DNA of 64,000 nt from Pyrrhosoma nymphula. Taxonomy: Eukaryota; Arthropoda; Insecta; Odonata; Coenagrionidae. The position numbers and the translations under genes were made by a program. Positions 1-9,757 of the stretch are shown here, one piece after another. The notes under the pieces are model-generated. The model was not told where the DNA came from, did not search any database, and saw only the letters and a list, made by a program, of their open reading frames with translations. The stretch spans positions 178,382,386 to 178,446,385 of the forward strand of contig OY754327.1 in assembly GCA_963573305.1 (NCBI GenBank), given 5' to 3'. Every line of letters starts with the position of its first letter. Within the stretch, counting starts at the first letter, position 1.

Positions 1-139
1 ACCAGCTTACTGTAACTGAACATTTTGTATGCATATAAGTGGTGTAATTACATGCCAAAAAATGAAACAGGATTAGTAAGACCTATGAATGGTAAAATAA
101 GTGAATAAAAATAAATTCCAGAGAACAAATGTATCTCAC

Positions 140-253
140 CATCCTTATCTGGCAAGTGATTCTTCTCCTGAGTCTCTGTGTGCTTCAGTTTTCCCGTGTC
201 AAAAGCTTCAACACCTTCAAGAAGGGCCTTCTGTGTCTTCTCTTGAGCAACAT
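140..253 (-). CDS. Thymosin beta internal cassette exon, third visible repeat
   Basis: This is another 114-nt exon, phase 1 at both ends. It follows the acceptor ending GATTGCATAG at 254-255 and ends at AAGGATG before the donor GTGAGATAC. It encodes DVAQEKTQKALLEGVEAFDTGKLKHTETQEKNHLPDKD in one piece (quoted by parts: DVAQEK, LLEGVEAF, LKHTET, QEKN, LPDKD). The DVA-EKTQ start and the EKN-LPDK ending match the second repeat of Drosophila Ciboulot as I recall it. The one leftover base needs a further phase-1 exon to the left of position 1. Confidence 0.92.
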
Positions 254-3200
254 CTATGCAATCAAAGAAAAACACAATTTAGAAGAAAGTTCTAAATTAT
301 ATAGCAAAAATAGCTACAAAAATATTATAAATATTACACACTTTACCAACTCTTTTCAGCAAAATTAATACAGTACTTTGCTACAGGCATTTGATATTAC
401 AGGCAGGCAGGCTACCTTGTTCAACTACAGGTTTACGTTCCTCCAAAAAATGTATTAGCAAGGGAATCACAGCCAAATGAATGTTCTGTTTACATTCATT
501 CCCAAGTTAAAGTGAAAGATACAATCCCAGAAAGTCCCTACATAATGATATTTTTTTTGAAACTATTTCATGATCTCCTGGTGCAAAGGTAATGATTCAT
601 TTACAGTTATTTCATTAAGGTACATAAAAAAAGCAATATTTCTGTTTAAAAAAATATGTATATTTTCCCAATTGTTCCCGAGATTACTGATATATCAGGG
701 TTTCTTTGATGATGCTATGCATCTTTTATGACTTAGCAACATGACTGAGATGGCTTTCATCTTTGTGATGAGTGAGCTCTCAACTTGTTATTATACCAAT
801 CTACCGAGATGAAGTTTGTCCCTAAGTAAAGTTACAATAAGGGCAATTTTTTATTGTCATTTTAATGAAATTATGGCATATGAGTTGTTAATAGAGGTAC
901 ATATACATGACATGATGAACATCATAATTAAGGGAAACAAATTAATGAAATCAACCAAGAACATGTAGGGATTAAAAATGTTTAAATAATGGTTCTAAAA
1001 ATATTAAATTGTTTAAGAAAAACATAAGGACTGATTTTTTAAAATGACAGTAATGTTTTTAATCAAATCATTGTAAATGATTGCCAATTTGAAATCGATG
1101 GCATTCTTGAGTTGAAAATTAGCAATCTACATCATTCTAAGAAGAGATAGCAAAAGGAGTTAAACCCAATTAATTATGAACTCTCACAAATAACTTTCTA
1201 AATTCCAGAGTTAGGATCCCCATAAATACCCTTATCAGCTAATCTGGTTTACCGCAGCATCGCCATATGTATTTCCAATTATACACACTTACAGACCAAA
1301 GTGCTTGGTCTCATGCAATGGATAATGTTAAACAAGAGAATAGCTTTAAAGAAAAAATTGCTTAGCCACGGAATCATGCTTTCATGTATTTTGTGTCCTG
1401 TCCAACTGAAAAATCGTAAATGATTAATTTATCAGTTACCACTATAAAAATAAAAGTTAAATTTTCATGCACTTCCTGATTCAACCACTGCATTCATTCA
1501 ATGAATAAAAATGAATTAGTAAGTCATTTTTATGACAAACTACTCATAAATCCATTTTTTTCTTCAAATACCCATTGACATCTGGTATAATGATTTTTAC
1601 TTAACCCTTTCGAGATGGTGGAATTGTCTCCCATGAATGTCCACTGATCTGAGTACCGAGAGAGACTTCCTTCCTCTCTGTACGGAGCATTTTTTACGGC
1701 ATCCATGGAGAAAGTTCTCGCTAGAATACACTCACACTCAGCTCCTACCTTTTTCGACCCCTCTAAGCGGGGACCTCACCATTAGCTTGGACTCCGGGGG
1801 CAGTTACGCTCAACCCAAACTTATGCGATCATCACAAGTCATCAGAAATATTTTTCTGATTATTTACGATAAAAATATTTATAAAAATATATTTATTACG
1901 TAATCTTACGAGAAAATATAAAAACTAAAATGTGTACTATAAAATCCATCTGACACTACATAGGTACAGTTCTGTTAAAAAAAATCGTACCGCTGAAAAT
2001 TTCTATCGTACATTAAAAGCTGTTCATGAAATATGCCCAGCAAATTCGATGCTCAAGTGGTTCTCCATTATGAAACAAAAATTACGGAGCTGTTTCAGGG
2101 CCCAGTATTGTATTAAGCATGTACCCTATGCCCTCGTTTAAGTAAGTGTGTGTACAGTAATTTTACATGGACATAACAAAATAATTTCAATTCGATGCTC
2201 AAGTGGTTCTCCATTATGAAACAAAAATTACGGAGCTGTTTCAGGGCCCAGTATTGTATTAAGCATGTACCCTATGCCCTCGTTTAAGTAAGTGTGTGTA
2301 CAGTAATTTTACATGGACATAACAAAATAATTTCACGCATAGAATGATTGTACCACTGACGTCCAGGATCAATAAAATATTATTATTATCATCACAAAAT
2401 GGTAGAGGTTGGAATAAACATTACTGAAGAACTGCTGTTATAATTACCTTGATAATTACTGTCAAAACCAAGATCATAAATAATAGAGAGTGGAAAATAT
2501 TAATAACGCAAGTATTGAAGTAGATACAAAAAGGTTTCCAAGTTAAGCTGGAAACATTTGCTTTTATGACGAAGGAATAAGTTATCAATTTGAATAACAT
2601 TGTTAACTTTAGTGGATAACACGTTCCTTTCAGGGCGGCAAAGAACCTGGCATATTAGGTAGTCTTTCCACATACATTCTGGTGTATGATGTACACATGA
2701 TTTTTTATGCTGATTTTCAGGGGGGAAAGTGCATGTGGAACATATTTGAATTTGGCATATTATAAATTAGCTGAATAATCCCAAACAGCTGGAAAATAAA
2801 TTTTCAAAATTCACTGACTTTCCTCAGCAAAAAAAATTATCAAAGTTCTCATTGCATTTGGGATGATTTCTCTTAATAATGATCCACCACACACTCAGAT
2901 TTAATCATTAGTGCATAGTGTTTGTAATGATCAAAGCTGTATTATTCAACAGTAAGTGCAGTACACAGACTAAGAACAGGCATGGGTAAGCACCGAGTAT
3001 GGACACACCTTGTGACCTTATTTTTATGCCTAATAAGGGGAGTCCTAATACTCTCTAAGGTAACTTTAAAAAAATGGTAACTGAAAAATAACTAAGTGAA
3101 CAATTTATGATTTTGTTTAGATTTAAGTCCTCACACATCGGGAATGAAGACCTATCCATCCAAGGCAAGCATGAAAAGACTATACATAAAATATTATGAA

Positions 3201-5537
3201 CAAAAATAAGTGCCAGAGTCACTTCTGCTGAATGTGTAACTGTAGGACACTGAGGTGTGGATATAATTTCAAGAATATATGACACAACATAGACAAGAAG
3301 CTCATCAATAGCCAACAAATTCAAATACATCAATTGGCCAGCTCTGCCCCTCTGCTAGCAAACATCACCCTTCTGGCTCTCTCTGACTAACCGTATAAAT
3401 TCCAGTTCTCTTGCTAAACTAATTTCAGTTTCTAACCATTTGAACTTTTCCATTGCACTGACGTGAACTTTGGAAATACGCTAAGATCTTCGAGTGATGG
3501 ATACAAATAATAACTTCTTTAGATACAAATAAAAATTGGAAATTAAATATGTTCAAGTTTCAGTCAGCCAATAATCATTAACTAAAGTGGGCAGTAGTGT
3601 TTGCATACATACTAATTTTGTAGAAATTTTGTGAAAAAATACAAATACGAAATTGAACAAATGATTTCAAATATTATTAATAAATGCATGCACTGCATTA
3701 ATTAAGCTTCTAGAAAACTAGTTTACTCATGCATAGTAATGTAATGTTACTATCCATATTTATTACCCACAGCTCTACAATTTAACATGTACGTCATGTG
3801 TGTTCACTAAAAACCACCACCTAACACATTCCTCATGACTAATAAATGTAATATTAAAAAATGAAAGACTGAGCAATGTGATTTTTTAATGAAAGGATAC
3901 CTAATAATGAAAATTATTTGAAGTTGTAAGCTATGCCTGGTGAAATGCATTAGGATAGGGTAATGTTACGAGGAAATGTTAATCTTTTGTAGACAAGTCC
4001 CAGGCCTTATCAGGTTACCTTGCGCGTTTGGGAGGATAATTTTCTCCTGGGTGGATGTCCTCTTAAGCCTGTCAGTCTTAAAGTTCTCCACACCCTGAAT
4101 GAGCTCCACATGCTGCTTCTCTTGCTTGACGTCTGGGACACACAATTTAGCAATCAAACTCAGTTGTAGTGGCTTTGGGTTGGTGCAGATCCTGACATAT
4201 ATGCCCTACAGCTCATTCATAGATCCATATTGCACTGGCGAACTGTCAATCACTTATCGATCTCATTTATACTTCAATGACTATCATTTGGGGGAAGAAA
4301 GATTCCTCCTAACACAAAATCCCACATCACCTTCAGCATAGAGCCAGGTGAGACTTTTTATAAACGATATACATATGTGTTGCAGGTGATATATTCTACC
4401 AAAATCTAAGATAAAAACCAGTTCCTTCAAGGATTAATGTGCTTCAAGCAGCTGACAAAAAATAAAATATTAATTAACAGTGAGGTGATAGATATAAACT
4501 AGGAGACTCTTGATCCATTCATTGACAAATTATATATTCAGTAGCTCATTAACTTCACCAATTATTTAATGCAAGGATCACATTTCCAAATATTTTTACT
4601 TCACTCAGCAGAATATGTTCTGTATCACAGATTTCTGTTTCCATGGAAGTGCTCAACTTTTTCTAGTATCTGCACAAATATTTTTACTTCAGTACTCAAC
4701 TGTTAGTAGAGATAATGAAACGTATTTGCAATGTTTTTAGCCCCTATTTCTAAAATATTCTAAGAATGTACTGCCTGTACACATTTGTTTTCACAGTGGA
4801 TGGCAGGCATTATATGCCAAACATTTAATAAGGGAAAGTTATTCGCTGAAGAGTAATGTTTTGTGAAAGTCTATCTTTTATAATTGAATCAAAAATAATC
4901 TAGATGAAGTGGATGGGTATATATGGTGATCCAGCATCAGAAAAAAATATTAATCTACCAATGACAGAACAGAAAGATGATAATGGTAACAGCATGCAAA
5001 CAAAAAATAAAACGAAAAACAAACAGAACAAGAAGTAACTACATCACAAAAATACACTATGTGTATTACAGTACATATTACTTCTACCTGAATAGTTTTC
5101 ATAAAAAGGCAAAAATAAGTATGGCTGACAGAAGAAACTTAAAATTTTCGAATGAATAAAGAAAACTAAATTTTCTGATGCAATAAATGAGCCCATTATG
5201 AAGCACATATAAACTGAATAGGATACAGAAGAAATAACAAAAATACAAAATCTAAGGAAAATTCGAGCCACAGAGCAACTGAGCCATTCTCAGAACCAAG
5301 GAACAGTCAATAACATGGGTCTAAATTAAAAAACAATCAAAAATAAAATTCTGAAAAGTCAATATAGATGCATCCTAAACCATGCATACAAAGCCTACCT
5401 TCCGCAGTCGGTAAGATTATCTTCTCAGCTGTTGTAGCTTTCTTCATGTTGTCTGGGTTAAATGTCTCCAACTCTGATTTCAGATCAGTGGCAACCTTGG
5501 GGAGGTCCTTCAGGGATGGACTTAAAGGTGCAGCCAT
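140..5537 (-). CDS. Thymosin beta / ciboulot-like actin-binding protein (3 exons in window, C-terminus beyond left edge)
   Basis: The spliced product would be a small cytoplasmic protein of tandem thymosin beta/WH2 repeats. In this family each repeat binds monomeric actin and regulates filament assembly; Drosophila Ciboulot is the known three-repeat relative. The coding exons are 5537-5399, 4132-4019 and 253-140, giving 122 codons plus one base. Each exon carries one repeat with an LKxTxT-type actin-binding core: MKKATT at residues 31-36, LKRTST at 69-74 and LKHTET at 107-112, each followed by an EK(I/N)-(I/H)LP stretch. All introns are phase 1 with consensus AG and GT ends. The start codon at 5537 sits in a CAAAATGG context, and the N-terminus (MAAP...LKDLPKVA) matches the family start. 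There is no signal peptide or membrane segment. The frame is open at the last donor, so the final repeat and stop lie outside the window. The exon structure is seen directly; the function is family knowledge. Confidence 0.93.
254..4018 (-). other. Thymosin beta intron between cassette exons
   Basis: This is a 3.8 kb AT-rich intron bounded by the donor at 4018 and the acceptor at 254. I saw no further exon with the repeat signature (LKxTxT followed by EKN or EKI). It holds a slightly GC-richer patch at about 1607-1845 that may be a degenerate interspersed repeat, and a recent 146-bp tandem duplication at 2045-2336. A hydrophobic 92-codon open frame (3333-3055, minus) has no recognisable domain and is probably chance. 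Confidence 0.8.
2045..2336. repeat. 146-bp near-perfect tandem duplication
   Basis: The block beginning TTCGATGCTCAAGTGG at 2045 is repeated immediately at 2191, giving a period of 146 bases. By eye the two copies agree at 145 of 146 positions; only the final base differs. It lies inside the intron between thymosin beta cassette exons. The near-identity implies either a very recent duplication or an assembly artefact. A 69-codon open frame (1932-2141, plus) runs into the first copy, but I do not recognise it. Confidence 0.95.
4019..4132 (-). CDS. Thymosin beta internal cassette exon, second repeat
   Basis: This exon is exactly 114 nt (38 codons), phase 1 at both ends. It opens after the acceptor TGTGTGTCCCAG and ends at CGCAAG followed by the donor GTAACC. 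It supplies DVKQEK, a helical stretch ELIQGVENF, the actin-binding core LKRTST and TQEKIILPNAQ. Joined to the upstream exon, the split codon reads GAC (Asp), as expected at the start of each repeat. Because its length is a multiple of three and its phases match, it could be skipped without breaking the frame. The next exon resembles the second repeat of Ciboulot more closely, so this one may be an optional extra repeat. That last point is inference. Confidence 0.92.
4133..5398 (-). other. Thymosin beta intron (first coding exon to first cassette)
   Basis: This is a 1.27 kb AT-rich intron bounded by the donor GTAGGC at 5398 and the acceptor ...GTCCCAG at 4133. I see no gene, conserved exon or structured repeat in it. 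Confidence 0.85.
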
Positions 5538-5575
5538 TTTGTTTTGGGGAGTAAGTTTTCTCAGCTGTCAAACAC
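5399..5575 (-). CDS. Thymosin beta exon with start codon, first repeat
   Basis: On the minus strand a pyrimidine-rich acceptor (TTTATCTTTCAG) precedes the exon at 5575. There follow 38 bases of 5' untranslated sequence ending in CCAAAACAAA, then the ATG at 5537. The coding part runs to 5399 and ends in GCGGAAG followed by the donor GTAGGC, after 46 codons plus one base. Residues 1-22 form the N-terminal lead, and residues 23-46 carry the first actin-binding core MKKATT with IILPTAE after it. Met replaces the usual Leu at the first position of the core, and Ala replaces the usual Thr at the fourth. The acceptor upstream of the ATG shows that at least one more 5' untranslated exon exists. Confidence 0.93.
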
Positions 5576-6388
5576 CTGAAAGATAAAATGAGAATGAAAT
5601 AAGTTAACCATTCACCAAATTACCAGGCAGTCAAGGAAAGTTGATAATAATGAACATAAACCACCATACGTTAAGCAAATTTAAAAATGCATTTAAAAAT
5701 TTCAAATTATTCAACTAAAGACACAAATTCATTTCAACAGATTATTTTTATTACTTCCACATACGATCACTATTATACTATTTTTGATCATGTGTAAAAA
5801 TCTGTTCGGTAAATGACAAAAATAAAATTCCAGACAGGGTTTTATTTTTCTTCCAAGAATATTTTTATTTCTTCTTAAAAGGAATTATGTCAGAAAAATG
5901 AGGCACGACAAGATATTTTATCAGATAGCAGCAAGGATTTAATTTTGCTCCTAAGAATATTATTATTTCTTCCTATTAAGAATGTTGCCAAAAATACGAG
6001 AAACTACGAGCTCTATTACCTCACTTAAAGCTACGTTTTCAATCTTAGCGATATAATTCATACTGGAACATATTAAAATAAAATAGCGAATAGATTTACA
6101 GGTATATATTACAGCTCTTCGATTCTCAATATCCTAATCAGCATTTAAATCTAATGTGGAAGCAGTCTGAAGGTGGAAACAACATAATCTAACTACATCA
6201 TCACCATTAACAGTGACAGGAAGCAAAATGCGGTTATATCTTTATATTTAAGCGAGAAAAAAAACGCAGTGTTCTTAAATAATGCCATCAATCCATAACG
6301 CTCATTCCTAATTACCGCACCACTATAATTCAGAAAATGGTTCGATAGCCGCAGCTGTTAAAATGACTAGCACATCCCCACTTGTTAC
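5576..6388 (-). other. Probable 5' UTR intron of the thymosin beta gene
   Basis: The stretch is AT-rich and lies between the acceptor at 5576 and the candidate donor at 6388. No open frame or repeat of note. Its right limit depends on the tentative untranslated exon. Confidence 0.4.
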
Positions 6389-6560
6389 CGGTCTCCGACG
6401 AGTGAGATGGTCCACAGGGAAGATCTTGGCGAGAGAGCACTTGGCAAAGAGTATCCGAGCAGCACAGGTTCTTGAGACAATGGATTGGCAAGTACTGTGT
6501 ATGGCTGCCTGCTTCACGGAGAAGAGGGCGTCGAGGGGCGGGCACTCGTATACATACGCT
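6389..6560 (-). promoter_or_regulatory. Possible 5' untranslated exon and promoter region of the thymosin beta gene
   Basis: The acceptor at 5576-5577 requires an upstream untranslated exon. The nearest good candidate is this GC-rich, CpG-rich stretch on the minus strand, ending in GGAGACCG followed by the donor-like GTAACAAG (donor GT at 6388-6387). A weak TATA-like TATGTATA lies on the minus strand at 6549-6556, and pyrimidine-rich TCTTCT sequence lies about 30 bases downstream of it. None of these signals is strong alone. The exon's 5' limit is a guess, and another exon further right could be used instead. Confidence 0.35.
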
Positions 6561-6574
6561 CTTCCCGGAGGGTC

Positions 6575-6700
6575 GTGGACGGCCGAGCGGCGGCGGGGGG
6601 CAGAGGGGGGGGGGGGGCGAGAATTGGAAACGACGGGGCCGAGGAAGGCGGGCGAGCTCGCGAGAGTGGCGGGGCGGTCCAAGGGGAGGATTTCCAACGA
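6575..6700. repeat. G-rich low-complexity island
   Basis: This block is rich in CGG and G runs, including a run of 14 G interrupted only by context near 6606-6618. It is GC- and CpG-rich within an AT-rich surround. It produces overlapping open frames in several frames, none with a recognisable protein. It may be part of the thymosin beta promoter island. Confidence 0.6.
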
Positions 6701-6759
6701 TGTCCAACTGGAGACTTAAACGATTGGTGATCAATCACACACGCAGATACTAGGCTGCG

Positions 6760-8927
6760 CGCACCAGTCGCACACGACGTCCCGTCTCCGGCCGTGTATC
6801 ATTTAAAATCACTCCTCTCCAGCAATGGATGGCCGCTGCTAGCTCTCCCGATGATTCCTTATACAGAAGACTATTAAGGAGGGGAGGGAACACCAGGCAG
6901 AGAGACATAAAGAAATGGTGGACGAAAATCGAGGATGAAAAATCTGGGAGGGAAAATTAGACGGGGTAATACAGACAGAGATGATTGCGTCTTCATCGAT
7001 GAGTCAACGGATGCGCTGATTGGCGCGCGTTTGGTCCACTCGACTGCATGAGTGTGCTAGGTGAGTCTCATACACGGTCCCATCAACGTGACTAAGTGTC
7101 ATTGAGTCGTTCCAGCGCATGCGCTAAAGCGGCGTCAAAGAGGGGACTTCGATGACTGAAAGACAGGGGATAGGGATGCATGCCAACACCCTGATCTATA
7201 AGCCAGATCAGGTACTGGATGTGAAGCTGCCAGGCTGGCCACTTCAGGCGAGGGTGGTGCGATGCATCCCATGCGGCTGATAAAGACGAAAGTGAATGGA
7301 AAATTGGACGTGAAAAACTTAACCGGATTCTAGATTAATGATGCGCATGCGCATTATTGATGCAGTTCATCACGTATGAAAGACGAAGTAATAGACTGCG
7401 TGAACGGCGTGGTGAGGGGCACCTAATAAATTCCAAAGCTGATGGCTGAAAATGATCAGGTTGACTTTAACCGATAGAAGACATAGCCTTGACATCAATG
7501 AGATTTCAGCAGGGAGTTTGAGCTTTGTGAACTATACCCAACTCTCAGTTTGTAGACATTGGCGTTATCAATCGGAGAGCACACCTACATCAGTTACCAT
7601 ACAAATACCATGTTAAGTCGGACATTACACCGGGCCAATATCATACAAATTAGAAATCAACATTTGAAAATACCTCATCACTAGTCTTATAAAACCCACG
7701 ACGGGAAGCCGAGGTAAAACAGCAGCTTGAAGAATGATGTCATTGTTAGCTCGATCATTTTCTTTCTAAGGAAGCCTTGGTAATCGCTAATAGCCCAAGA
7801 AGAGAGCATATGCGGTGAAACTTGTGTCCAAAAGAGTAAATCCAGCGTTAACACATCATTGAAAACTCCAATCCACATGAAACGTGAGCAAATACCACTA
7901 TTTGCCAGGAGTAGACGCCAGCAAGTGTTTGCCTTTGCGCCGCGTAGGATTCATTAGAGTCAAGGTCCGTCAAAAAAATAAAAATATTATTTTCCAAAAT
8001 ACCTTAATGGTTGCCGCAAGAGGAGGGCGTATTGCCGATTTTCAATACTTCTAATGTCATCCCTGACGATGCACTGCTGCCAGTCTGAACTTTCTTACGC
8101 TCTTTTGAAATCCGGCGTATTTATTACCGGACGATTCGTTAGTTTTCAAACCCCAGAGAAAACCTGGAGATCATCAAGCGGAAGCAGAGAAGTTCCATTC
8201 GATTCCCTCAAATCACACCAATGGTGAGGAGGAGAGCCCACTCGACTCGCTGGTGCTAGCATGAAAAAATGGCATTTGAATGAATAACTTCACCCGAAGA
8301 CATTTCGCGAGCTTAAGAAGATATGAGCGAGAGAGACAGGGGCAGACCTTTTTTCGATGAACTATATACGGCCCAGATCGCACGATGACCGCCCGCGGAA
8401 AATAGTGAGAAAAGGGACATGGAGAGAAACACACAAAGGCCAGCATTCAAAGACTCTGTACCTCTTCTTAAAAATGGACACGGGGAGAAGATGGGTAAAA
8501 AATAAGTAGCAACTCCCGGTCCGACCTTTCACATCTCATTTAAAGTGCTACGAGGGCCACGCGTAAAGCGCTCCGATTCCCGAAAATAACAAATGTCATT
8601 GAAGCCAACCAAATTCCGAGACCCCTCCCTGTCATGGTGCTGAGGGAAGGAGAGCGCGTCGAAAACGGATTGCGCCAGCATGATCTCGAGTGAGCGAATC
8701 AAAAAAAATGTCCGTTACGGCGCAGAGATGAGAGAAGAGCAGCTAAGAGGACTGCGGAGAAAAAAAGGGAAAAGCGATGGCTTGTTTTATGCGTCGACAA
8801 GAGGCCCCTTGTCGTGGTGCTCATGCCATCGAGTACGCGAGTGTTTTCGAATGGAGGGAAGTGGAGAGGAGGGAGCCCACGACGCGAATGAGATGCAAAG
8901 TTGCCAAGAATATCCGCCAGCCCGCTA
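6760..8927. other. Non-coding stretch, nothing recognised
   Basis: This is mixed-composition sequence upstream of the thymosin beta gene. Open frames are short and unsupported. I saw no RNA gene, splice-consistent exon or clear repeat. Confidence 0.5.
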
Positions 8928-8935
8928 TCCTCTAG

Positions 8936-9749
8936 TAGGCTTGTGCGACGAGTCGATTAATCGAAGTCATCGACGATGATTTTAGTCATCGCGGTGCGAT
9001 GACTGTAATCGATGACGATGAATGTCATCGACCATCGATGTCGATGAGTCGATTCGAATCATCGATGTCGATGAGAATCATCGATCCCGATGAGTCGATG
9101 AGTTGATGCGAATCATTGATGTCGATGAGTCGATGAGAACCATCGATGAGGATGATCGATATCCTTATATCACTAATTTTTCTTCTTTTTTCCATTCATT
9201 TGAACGCCTAAGATCTAAAATGTATTAAGTGTAAGCACCCCAGCTATTGCACCTTGAGGACGATGGCAGGGCCACAGTGGGATGTTTGGAATTCATGTTT
9301 TTCCTCAAGATTATGGTAGACGATACAGAAGTAGCGATCACGTTCAATCACAGATAATACGCAGTAGCAGTGGTAGCATTGTATTCGTTGGTTGCACTGG
9401 TGCAGTTGGTAACAGCGGTAGCAGCCTGAGCTAAATCGGCTAAATTCACCGAATTCACAGTCACGGTGATTTCAATTATTTAGTCACAGGCTATGATTGC
9501 TACTTTTCAGTATCGGTGATATCGCTCATAACTACTGCACAGTTCATCGAGAGTCATCGATCATCGTAATTCATCGATCATCGGCATTCATCGATCATCG
9601 ACATTCATCGATCATCGATATTCATCGATAGTCATCGATCATCGTGTACACTCTATACGATTATCGATGACAGCCATCGTCATCGAAACATTTCGATGAA
9701 ATTTTTTCATCGAAAATCGATGACCAAAATCGGTCATCGCACAAGCCTA
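8936..9749. mobile_element. Non-autonomous hAT-like element packed with CATCGATGA motifs
   Basis: The ends are inverted repeats: TAGGCTTGTGCGA at 8936 and TCGCACAAGCCTA ending at 9749. They are flanked by TCCTCTAG (8928-8935) and CCCTCTAG (9750-9757), a 7/8 match of the length hAT elements duplicate. The flanks can also be read as an exact CCTCTAGT pair at 8929 and 9751. The arms are full of ATCGATGA/TCATCGAT permutations, so each arm (about 8950-9160 and 9540-9735) could fold on itself and pair with the other. The centre (9170-9520) is ordinary sequence. No transposase is encoded. Ends and flanks are seen directly; the superfamily is inferred. Confidence 0.85.
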
Positions 9750-9757
9750 CCCTCTAG

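Noticed and set aside
1607..1630. TTAACCCTTTCGAG, reminiscent of a piggyBac-type terminus
   Set aside because: No mirrored AAAGGGTTAA end within a plausible distance downstream.
9360..9430. CAG/GTAG-rich stretch that looked like a trinucleotide repeat
   Set aside because: Irregular and short; it is simply the interior of the CATCGATG element.
8937..9750. CRISPR-like appearance of regularly recurring short motifs
   Set aside because: Eukaryotic context, no fixed repeat/spacer period, and terminal inverted repeats define it as a transposon.
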